Assembly: GCA_005884985.1 (NCBI GenBank)
Contig: VAYK01000048.1
Location: 9,261 to 31,901, forward strand
DNA: 22,641 nucleotides
DNA from: Actinomycetota bacterium
GTDB lineage: Bacteria > Actinomycetota > Thermoleophilia > Solirubrobacterales > 70-9
Direction of reading: 5' to 3'
Shown here: positions 14,037 through 20,255 of the stretch, in pieces
How positions within the stretch are numbered: position 1 is the first letter of the stretch
Layout of the letters: every line of letters begins with the position of its first letter
Position numbers and translations under genes: made by a program
The notes under the pieces: generated by a model
Seen by the model: the letters and a program-made list of their open reading frames with translations, nothing else
The model's database searches: none
Told to the model about the DNA's origin: nothing

Positions 14037-15791
14037 TTGCTCGACCCGTTCCAGCTCCCGTTCGTCCAGCGCGGCCTGCTCGAGTTGCTGATCCTGTCGA
14101 TCCCGGCGGGCCTCCTCGGCACCTGGATAGTCCTGCGGGGCCTCGCCTTCTTCTCCCATGCCGTCGGAACCGCCGCGTTCCCGGGGCTCGTGCTCGCCGA
14201 CGGGCTCGGCTTCGCGGCGCCGCTGGGGGCGTTCGGCGCGGCGGTCGCCTTCAGCGCCGGGACCGCCGTGGTCGCGCGGCGGCGCCCGGGCGACCAGGAC
14301 AGCCTCACCGCGATGGTTCTGGTCGGCTGCTTGGCCATCGGGGTGATCCTGGCGAGCGACGTCTTCCGCTCCGGCTCCAACGTGGAGACCCTGCTGTTCG
14401 GCAGCCTGCTGCTGATCGATGGGCGGGACATCGCGCTTGCCGCCGCGGCCGCGGCGGCGAGCCTCGGCGCCGCCGTCCTCTTCGGTCGACGCTGGCTGGC
14501 CGCGGGCTTCGATCCCACGGCCGCGAAGTCGGTCGGTGCAGGCGCCCCCTACCTGCAGATCGCGCTGCTCGGCCTGATCGCGCTCGCGACCACCGCCGCC
14601 CTGTCGGTGATCGGCGCCCTGCTCGTCGCCGCCCTGTTCGTCGTCCCCTCTGCGACCGCGCGGCTTTGGACGAGCAGGATGCTGAGCTGGCAGATCTCCA
14701 GCGTCGTCTTGGTCGCGGTGGAGGGAACCGCGGGCCTCTGGCTCTCCGTGAAGACGAACGCTCCTCCTGGGGCGACGATCGCCACCCTCTCGGGGGCCGT
14801 CTTCGCGCTCGCGGCGGCGGCGCGCGCCATGCCGAGGCCGGGAAGGCGGACTTGTCTGTCTGCCGCCGTCGCGGCCGTCGCGTTCCTCGTCGCCGGCTGC
14901 TCCAGCGTCGCCTCCAACGATTCGGGGAAGCTCCAAGTCGTCGCCACGACGACCCAGATCGGCGACTTCGTTCGCGAGGTCGGCGGCAACGCGGTCGCGG
15001 TCGACCAGATCCTTCAGCCGAACACCGACCCCCACGAGTACGAGCCGCGGCCGAGCGATATCGAAGGAGCGGCTGGCGCCAAGCTCGTGTTCGCCAACGG
15101 CGACGACCTCGACGCATGGATCGACCAGGTCGTCTCGGAGAGCGGTAGCGAGGCCAGGATCGTCGATCTCGGTGCGGCCGTCCCCGTCAAGCTCCCGGGC
15201 GAGAGCAGTGGCGCGGAGGCGTCGCGATACGACGCTCACTGGTGGCACGATCCGCGCAACGCCGAGGCCGCCGTCGAGGAGATCCGCCGGGCCCTGATCG
15301 AGGCGGAGCCCTCGAACGCCGCCGAGTTCCGCCGCAACGCGGACGCCTATCTGGGCAAGCTCAGGGCGCTCGATCGCGGGATCGCCAAGTGCATGGACTC
15401 GGTGCCGGCCACACAGCGCAAGCTGGTCACCGACCACGACGCCTTCGGCTACTTTGCAAAGCGCTACGGGATCACGGTGGTGGGGGCGGTGATCCCCTCG
15501 CAGACGACCCAGGCGCAGCCGTCCGCCAAGGACGTCAGCGATCTCGTCAACCTGATCGAGCGCGAGGGCGTGACGGCCGTGTTCCCCGAGAGCTCGGTCA
15601 GCCCCAAGCTCGCTGAGACGATCGCTCACGAGACCGGCGCCTCATCCGATCACACGCTTTATGGAGACACGCTCGGCTCGAAGGACTCGAGCGGCGCGAC
15701 CTACCTCCAGATGGAGGCGGCGAACGCGGACGCCATGGTGCAGGGATTCAGCGGGGGCAAGCGCAGCTGCTCGATACATGGGATCGGATGA
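14037..15791 (+). CDS. Zinc ABC transporter: permease fused to substrate-binding lipoprotein
   Basis: One uninterrupted 584-residue frame. Residues about 1-265 are a ZnuB-type permease with several membrane helices (RGLAFFSHAVGTAAFPG, SVIGALLVAALFVVP). A further hydrophobic segment then ends in the lipobox LVAGC with Cys at 288. Residues about 300-580 are a ZnuA/TroA-type binding protein with ligands H333 (DPHEYEP), H401 (HWWHDP), H467 (TDHDAF) and D544 (YGDTLG). Histidine at the third position favours zinc over manganese. There is no His-rich loop. The TTG start has GAGG eight bases ahead. No ribosome-binding site precedes the internal ATG at 14830, so separate translation is not supported. 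Processing at Cys288 could release a lipoprotein from the permease. Confidence 0.88.
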   Translation: MLDPFQLPFVQRGLLELLILSIPAGLLGTWIVLRGLAFFSHAVGTAAFPGLVLADGLGFAAPLGAFGAAVAFSAGTAVVARRRPGDQDSLTAMVLVGCLAIGVILASDVFRSGSNVETLLFGSLLLIDGRDIALAAAAAAASLGAAVLFGRRWLAAGFDPTAAKSVGAGAPYLQIALLGLIALATTAALSVIGALLVAALFVVPSATARLWTSRMLSWQISSVVLVAVEGTAGLWLSVKTNAPPGATIATLSGAVFALAAAARAMPRPGRRTCLSAAVAAVAFLVAGCSSVASNDSGKLQVVATTTQIGDFVREVGGNAVAVDQILQPNTDPHEYEPRPSDIEGAAGAKLVFANGDDLDAWIDQVVSESGSEARIVDLGAAVPVKLPGESSGAEASRYDAHWWHDPRNAEAAVEEIRRALIEAEPSNAAEFRRNADAYLGKLRALDRGIAKCMDSVPATQRKLVTDHDAFGYFAKRYGITVVGAVIPSQTTQAQPSAKDVSDLVNLIEREGVTAVFPESSVSPKLAETIAHETGASSDHTLYGDTLGSKDSSGATYLQMEAANADAMVQGFSGGKRSCSIHGIG

Positions 15792-16597
15792 ACCGGGCCG
15801 CCGCCAGCCACGAGGTGGACGGAGGGCCGCTGATACGCGCAACGTCGGATCGTGACGTGCTCGCCGAGGCGGCCGGGCTGACCGTCGGCTACGGCGGGGT
15901 GGCGGCGATCGAGAACGTCAGCTTCCGGGTCCGTCGGGGCGAGCGGATTGCCCTGCTCGGGCCGAACGGAGGCGGCAAGACCACGCTGCTTCGGTCGATC
16001 ACCGGTGAGGCCGACCGGATCTCGGGATCGCTGCGGGTGAGCGCTTCGTGGGCGACCGTGCCGCAGACGGAGCGCTCCCGCCTCGACTACCCAGTCTCCG
16101 CGCTCGACGTCGCCGTGATGGGCTCGCTGGCCAGCCTGCCGTGGTGGCGCCAGCCGGGCCGCCGCGAGCGAGCCGCGGCGCTCCAGGCCTTGGAGCGAGT
16201 GGGGATGGTGAAGCTTGCCGGCGCGACCTTCGGTGAGCTGTCGGCGGGTCAGCGTCAACGCGTGTTGATCGCCCGGGGCCTGGTCCAGGATGCTGGCCTG
16301 CTGCTGCTTGATGAGCCGTTCACCGGGCTCGACGCGTCCAGCTCGGATCGGCTCGAGACCCTGATTGGCGCCCTGGCGACCGAGGAACGCGGAATCCTGA
16401 TCGCCACCCACGACCTCGAACAGGCTCGGCGCTGGGACCTGGTGGTCTGCCTCAACCGGCGGCAGATCGCCTTCGGGCCGCCCGGCGAGGTCCTCAACCT
16501 CGCGGTGCTCGAGGCGACATACGGAGGCGCAATCGTCGCGATCCCGGACAGCGGCGGCCTAGGAATCCTGCCACCCCACCACCATCACCAGTCGTGA
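15788..16597 (+). CDS. znuC: Zinc ABC transporter ATP-binding protein
   Basis: Cytoplasmic ATPase of the high-affinity zinc importer. Walker A GPNGGGKTT at residues 58-66, signature LSAGQRQR (Ala in place of the usual Gly), Walker B LLLLDEP and the H-loop ATHDLEQ are all present; 269 residues, normal for the family. The C-terminus ends PPHHHHQS, a small His cluster that could bind zinc. The ATG at 15788 overlaps the upstream stop as ATGA, and the stop overlaps the next start as GTGA, so the three transporter genes are translationally coupled. Confidence 0.92.
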   Translation: MNRAAASHEVDGGPLIRATSDRDVLAEAAGLTVGYGGVAAIENVSFRVRRGERIALLGPNGGGKTTLLRSITGEADRISGSLRVSASWATVPQTERSRLDYPVSALDVAVMGSLASLPWWRQPGRRERAAALQALERVGMVKLAGATFGELSAGQRQRVLIARGLVQDAGLLLLDEPFTGLDASSSDRLETLIGALATEERGILIATHDLEQARRWDLVVCLNRRQIAFGPPGEVLNLAVLEATYGGAIVAIPDSGGLGILPPHHHHQS

Positions 16598-17418
16598 TCG
16601 GCCCCTTCTCCGATCCGGTCATGCAGCGCGCTTTGGTCGAGGCGACATTGGTGGGTGTGTGCGGAGGCGCCCTTGGCTGCTGGGTGATCTTCTACGGGCT
16701 TTCCTATGCGTCGGAGTCGCTCGCCCACGGACTCTTCCCCGGTCTGGTGGCGGCGGCGCTGCTGGGCCTGCCGCTGGTGCTGGGGGCCGGGGTGGGACTC
16801 GTCGCCGCCGCGCTTGCGGTGGCGGTCGCGAGCAGGGTCCCGGGAGTCGGCAGGAACGTCGCGGTGGCGGTGGTCGTCACCTCGCTGTTCGGCCTCGGCG
16901 TGCTCCTCGCCCTGTCTCCGGCGTCGCCTCCCGGAATCCAGGCGCTCCTGTTCGGCGACGTCCTCGGCGCCAATGATGCCGACCTCGCTCTGTCCGGCGC
17001 CCTGGCGCTCGGGATCGTCGGCGCTCTGTGGCTCTTGCATGGGCGACTTCTCGCGGTCGGATTTGACCGCGACTTCGCGCGTTCGCTCGGCGTCTCGGCG
17101 GCGGCCGCGGACGCTGCCGTGCTGACCCTGCTAGCCGGCGCCATCCTCGTCGGTGTCCAGGGCATGGGCAACCTGCTGGTGGTGGCGGTGCTCATCGGCC
17201 CGGCGGCGACCGCGCGGCAGCTGAGCTCGCGGATGGCGCCGATGATGCTGCTCTCGGTGGCGGTCGCGGCACTCGCCGGCGCCGCGGGGCTCTGTCTTTC
17301 CTACTACGCGGGGACCGCCGCCGGGGCTTCGATTGCTGCGGCGCTCGTCGCCGCTTACCTGGCGGCGGCCTTCGGCCGGCGAAGCAGGCTCCCGATCACG
17401 GTCGAGGAAGTGCCGTAA
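16594..17418 (+). CDS. znuB: Zinc ABC transporter permease (second, separate permease)
   Basis: 274 residues of mostly hydrophobic helices with the ABC-3 family pattern: ALGCWVIFYGLSYASESLAHGLFPG near the N-terminus (compare FFSHAVGTAAFPG in the fused permease) and LLVVAVLIGPAATARQLSSRM near the C-terminus. GTG 16594 overlaps the ATPase stop by four bases. Because the operon already has a permease inside the fusion protein, the channel is probably a heterodimer of two different permeases, whereas ZnuB normally forms a homodimer. The last codons overlap the start of the regulator gene. Confidence 0.9.
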   Translation: MIGPFSDPVMQRALVEATLVGVCGGALGCWVIFYGLSYASESLAHGLFPGLVAAALLGLPLVLGAGVGLVAAALAVAVASRVPGVGRNVAVAVVVTSLFGLGVLLALSPASPPGIQALLFGDVLGANDADLALSGALALGIVGALWLLHGRLLAVGFDRDFARSLGVSAAAADAAVLTLLAGAILVGVQGMGNLLVVAVLIGPAATARQLSSRMAPMMLLSVAVAALAGAAGLCLSYYAGTAAGASIAAALVAAYLAAAFGRRSRLPITVEEVP

Positions 17419-17885
17419 TGCCCGGCGCTACGGTCGACCCGGTGGGGCCCAACCGCCACAGCGCCTGGGTCGAGCACGCAATCGCGGCGCTTGCGGATGC
17501 CGGGTACCAGAGGGGCGGCGCGCGCCTCGCGGTGATCGAGCTGCTGGCCCGCCAGGGCTGCGCGATGACCGCGATCGAGATCGACGATCGGCTGCGCGCC
17601 ACCGACCAGGGGATCGGCCGCGCGAGCGTCTATCGGACCCTGGAACAGCTGGAGGAGCTGAAGTTGGTGCACCGGCTCGAGATGGGCCGCGGCATGGCTA
17701 GCTACGAGCGGATCGAGCCGAGCGGCGAGCACCACCACCACGTCGTCTGTGAGAAGTGCGGCCGAGTCGAGCCGTTCGAGGACCCCGGGCTCGAGCGGGC
17801 GATCGGACGGCTGCAGGGCAGGGTCGGCTTCGAGGTCTCCGAGCACGAGGTTGTGCTTCGCGGCCGCTGCCCGCGCTGCGCCTGA
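17418..17885 (+). CDS. zur: Fur-family metalloregulator, probable Zur
   Basis: 155 residues: a winged-helix DNA-binding half (AGYQRGGARLAVIELL, GRASVYRTLEQLEEL) and a C-terminal metal-binding half with HHHHVVCEKCGRVEPFED and a terminal CPRC, the two CxxC pairs of the structural zinc site. Fur, Zur, Mur and Nur share this plan; the gene's place as last member of a zinc operon, one base overlapping the permease gene (TAATG), favours Zur. It probably binds the palindrome at 13965-13985 when zinc is replete, shutting off both uptake and its own synthesis. The gene ends six bases before the convergent SDR gene. Confidence 0.9.
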   Translation: MPGATVDPVGPNRHSAWVEHAIAALADAGYQRGGARLAVIELLARQGCAMTAIEIDDRLRATDQGIGRASVYRTLEQLEELKLVHRLEMGRGMASYERIEPSGEHHHHVVCEKCGRVEPFEDPGLERAIGRLQGRVGFEVSEHEVVLRGRCPRCA

Positions 17886-17891
17886 ACTCTT

Positions 17892-18644
17892 TCAATAGGA
17901 GCGAAGGAGCCCGCCGTCGAGCGGGATCAGCGCCCCGGTGAGGTAGGCGGCGCGCTCCGAGCACAGGAAGGCGACCAGGTCGCCGTACTCCTCGGGCGTG
18001 CCGAGCCGGCCTGCCGGGACCTCGTTGCGGGCGCGCTCCTCGACCCGCTCCTCCGAGCCCCGTAGCTCGGTCAGCCGATCGGTCCGGATCTGGCCGGTGG
18101 CGACGGTGTTGACCGTGATCCCGTCCCCAGCCACCTCTCGTGAAAGGGTCTTGAAGAGTCCCACCGCGGCCATGCGGTGGGAGTTCGACAGCGCCAGTCC
18201 GGGGATTGGCTCGCGGGTCGAGCTGGAGCCGACGTTGACGATCCGCCCCCAGCCGCGCTCCCGCATTCCCGGCACCACAGCCTGAATCAGGACGCGCGGC
18301 CCGAGCACCAGCGAGCGGTAGGCCGCCTCCCACTCTTCGACCGGATTGTCCAGCGCTCCGCCGGGTGGCGGGCCGCCTGTGTTGGTGACCAGAATCTCCA
18401 CCGGTCCGAGCGCCGCTGCGACCTCGGCCGGCAGCGCGGCCAACCGCTCCAGATCGCCGCTGTCAGCCTCGAACGGCGCCGTCTCCCCCTCGATCTCCTC
18501 GGCCGCGCGCTCCAGGCGCTCGCGCGAGCGGCTCGCCATCGCCACGCCGGCGCCCTCGCGGGCCAGCACCGCCGCGATCCCCCTTCCGATCCCGCGGCTT
18601 GCCCCCATCACCAGCGCCGTCTTCCCGGAGATCCCGAGCTCCAC
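17892..18644 (-). CDS. Atypical short-chain dehydrogenase/reductase (SDR)
   Basis: A 250-residue Rossmann-fold protein: cofactor loop GASRGIGRGIA at the N-terminus, LVTNTGGPPPG in place of the usual NNAG segment, NVGSSSTREP, a GITVNTVATG segment and the C-terminal LTGALIPLDGG. The catalytic YxxxK reads SNSHR, so both tyrosine and lysine are replaced. Such SNxxR variants exist among FabG-like actinobacterial SDRs, but classic dehydrogenase chemistry is doubtful. The start is GTG 18644, supported by TAGCGT seven bases ahead on the minus strand. It is divergent from the catalase gene with 55 bp between starts. Confidence 0.88.
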   Translation of the reverse strand: MELGISGKTALVMGASRGIGRGIAAVLAREGAGVAMASRSRERLERAAEEIEGETAPFEADSGDLERLAALPAEVAAALGPVEILVTNTGGPPPGGALDNPVEEWEAAYRSLVLGPRVLIQAVVPGMRERGWGRIVNVGSSSTREPIPGLALSNSHRMAAVGLFKTLSREVAGDGITVNTVATGQIRTDRLTELRGSEERVEERARNEVPAGRLGTPEEYGDLVAFLCSERAAYLTGALIPLDGGLLRSY

Positions 18645-18651
18645 GTCGGGG

Positions 18652-18657
18652 ACGCTA
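18652..18657 (-). promoter_or_regulatory. -10 element of the SDR gene
   Basis: TAGCGT on the minus strand, seven bases before GTG 18644; leaderless geometry. Confidence 0.5.
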
Positions 18658-18686
18658 CCCGGTGGCCGGCGGGGGCGCCGGTCGGA

Positions 18687-18692
18687 TACGGT
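18687..18692 (+). promoter_or_regulatory. -10 element of the catalase gene
   Basis: TACGGT, seven bases before ATG 18700; the mirror image of the SDR promoter 30 bp away. Confidence 0.5.
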
Positions 18693-18699
18693 GCCGACG

Positions 18700-19668
18700 A
18701 TGACCGAGGGCGGCGACCTCTACGAGCAACTGGTCGACGCGGCGAATGCCATCTACGGGTCCCACCCCCACCGTCGGGCGCTGCACGCCAAGGGCACCTG
18801 GTGCGAGGGCAGCTTTTCCGCCACGCCCGAGGCCGGCAAACTCTGCCGCGCCGTCCACCTCCAGGGCGACGCCATTGCGGCCCTGATCCGATTCTCGAAC
18901 GGCAGCGGCGACCCGGAGTCCCACGACGCGGGGCGGGAGGCGCGCGGGATGGCGGTGAAGCTTCGTCCTGAGAATGGGGACGAGACCGACATCCTCGCGA
19001 CCAGCAACCCCGCCTTCGTCACCCGAACCCCCGAGGAGTTTCTCGAGCTCTTGCGCCTCCGCCGGCCGGACCCCGAGACAGGCCAACCGGACATGGAGAA
19101 GCTCGGCGCATTCCTTGCCGCGCACCCCGAGTCTCAGCCGGCGATCCAGGCCACGATCGGCAGCGAGCCCCCCGCGAGCTTCGCCCAGCTCAGCTACCGC
19201 TCGCCGCATACGTTCAAGTTCGTAGACGCAGCCGGGGAGGGGACCTGGGTTCGGTACCGCTGGCGGCCGGAGGCAGGCGAGGCCCAGATTCCCGACGACG
19301 AGGCCCGCGAGCGGGGGCGTGACTACCTGCGCGAGGAGCTCGCCGAACGACTCCGTGGCGGCCCCGCCAGGTTCGAGCTGCTGCTCCAGCTCGCCGGCGA
19401 GGGGGATCCGCTCGACGATCCGACGGCGATCTGGCCGCACGACCGCGAGCTGGTCGTCGCCGGCCGCCTCGAGGTCACCGGGATCGTGGACGACCCCGAG
19501 TCCGAGGGCCGCATCGACGTCTTCGACCCGGCTCGGATCGTTGACGGCATCGAGCTCTCCGACGACCCGATCCTGCACGCCCGACCCAGGGCCTACTCGG
19601 TCTCGGCCTACCGGCGGCTGGGCGTCGAGACCGACAGTCCATCGACCCCCCCTGGGACCGCGCAGTAG
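18700..19668 (+). CDS. Small catalase-family heme peroxidase
   Basis: 322 residues, the length of the small catalase-related peroxidases (SrpA-like) and much shorter than full catalases. The distal histidine lies in RALHAKGTWCEGSF, the distal asparagine region in ATSNPAFVTRTPEEF, and the proximal heme-ligand tyrosine in the C-terminal RPRAYSVSAYRRL. The VRFSN-like segment ALIRFSNGSGDPE and ARGMAVKL are also family landmarks. No signal peptide is seen, so it is probably cytosolic and removes peroxides. ATG 18700 is chosen because TACGGT stands seven bases ahead and upstream codons run into the divergent SDR gene. Confidence 0.9.
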   Translation: MTEGGDLYEQLVDAANAIYGSHPHRRALHAKGTWCEGSFSATPEAGKLCRAVHLQGDAIAALIRFSNGSGDPESHDAGREARGMAVKLRPENGDETDILATSNPAFVTRTPEEFLELLRLRRPDPETGQPDMEKLGAFLAAHPESQPAIQATIGSEPPASFAQLSYRSPHTFKFVDAAGEGTWVRYRWRPEAGEAQIPDDEARERGRDYLREELAERLRGGPARFELLLQLAGEGDPLDDPTAIWPHDRELVVAGRLEVTGIVDDPESEGRIDVFDPARIVDGIELSDDPILHARPRAYSVSAYRRLGVETDSPSTPPGTAQ

Positions 19669-19690
19669 TAGCCCCGGCGGCACTGGGGCG

Positions 19691-19705
19691 CGTCAAGTAG
19701 ACGCC
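19691..19705. other. Short hairpin downstream of the catalase gene
   Basis: GCGTC-AAGTA-GACGC, a 5-bp perfect stem that can extend with flanking G and C bases. It lies about 22 bases after the catalase stop but has no T-tract, so a terminator role is only possible. Confidence 0.3.
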
Positions 19706-19801
19706 CGCGCGGGGTTGATCGAACTAGGTCCCACCAGGCTTTACCCGGCCGGTATCAGGATTCTCTGCCCGGGCGGGTGATCCCGAACACCGTGGCGGTG
19801 A

Positions 19802-19874
19802 TGGGCGGTGCCGGACTCGAACCGGCGACCTCCTCGGTGTAAACGAGGCGCTCTCCCGACTGAGCTAACCGCCC
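19802..19874 (-). tRNA. tRNA-Val (anticodon UAC)
   Basis: On the minus strand the acceptor GGGCGGT pairs with ACCGCCC, discriminator A. The anticodon stem CCTCG/CGAGG closes the loop TTTACAC with anticodon TAC. The D arm TAGCTCAGTCGGGAGAGC and the T arm GCCGG-TTCGAGT-CCGGC are intact. CCA is not encoded. Confidence 0.95.
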
Positions 19875-19938
19875 GGAAGGATTTTCCATTCACGGAATCG
19901 TTTTCTCGCGTGGCGTGAGGAGCCCTCCGTGGAGTCTA

Positions 19939-19957
19939 CGAACATCTGTTCGAACAG
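19939..19957. promoter_or_regulatory. Second LexA-like box with an overlapping third half-site
   Basis: CGAACATCTGTTCG (19939-19952) matches the LexA consensus at all but one spacer position, and CTGTTCGAACAG (19946-19957) is a perfect palindrome sharing its right half. Like the box at 12879 it is preceded by CTA. It lies between tRNA-Val (minus) and the broken small ORF and cell-wall protein gene (plus), so the direction of control is open. On the minus strand TAGACT (19933-19938) follows the box directly. Confidence 0.5.
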
Positions 19958-20004
19958 TGGAACCGTTGCCCGCGACAATACGCGCTGAAGCCGTCGCTTG
20001 CGGG

Positions 20005-20010
20005 AGGAGG
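20005..20010 (+). promoter_or_regulatory. Shine-Dalgarno of the broken small membrane ORF
   Basis: AGGAGG, 12 bases before GTG 20023; the best ribosome-binding site in the 381-bp gap between tRNA-Val and the cell-wall protein gene. Confidence 0.4.
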
Positions 20011-20022
20011 ATTTGTCATTCG

Positions 20023-20189
20023 GTGAGATCACGACGAGCCTTCGTGCTCGCGATCCTGGTGCTGTTCATGTCGCGATCCTGGTGCTGTTCATACGGGTGA
20101 CTGCGGGGCTGGCGAGCGTCTCCAGGAGTCGGCGCTCGCTCATGGGATCGTGCCTACATGCCGATAGCCGCCCACGAGGCGCCGTATGA
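20023..20189 (+). pseudogene. Small membrane-protein ORF frameshifted by a 23-bp tandem duplication
   Basis: From GTG 20023 the frame reads VRSRRAFVLAILVLF, a basic start followed by a hydrophobic stretch, then ends at 20100 after 25 residues. If one copy of the 23-bp repeat (20048-20092) is removed, the frame continues through IRVTAGLASVSRSRRS to the stop at 20189, giving about 47 residues with one longer membrane helix. The family is not recognised. It lies downstream of a LexA-like box and an AGGAGG, which recalls small SOS-induced membrane proteins, but that link is inference. It could also be non-coding. Confidence 0.3.
20048..20092. repeat. 23-bp tandem duplication
   Basis: A 22-base sequence starting TCGCGATCCT and ending GTTCAT occurs at 20048-20069 and 20071-20092 with no mismatch, one base apart. 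The perfect identity suggests a recent slippage event. Confidence 0.9.
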
Positions 20190-20255
20190 CGCGATACTAA
20201 GGCGCCAAGGCGATTGGGGCGAGGGCCAACCCGTTGCTCGGTTGCCGCAGCAGAA

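Noticed and set aside
14830..15791. Separate substrate-binding-protein gene from an internal ATG
   Set aside because: The ATG has a lipoprotein signal after it but no ribosome-binding site or promoter-like hexamer ahead, and the frame is continuous with the permease. Kept as an alternative reading only.
12964..19874. Genomic island bounded by the two tRNA genes
   Set aside because: No integrase, att repeat or change in composition is seen; the genes between are ordinary housekeeping genes.
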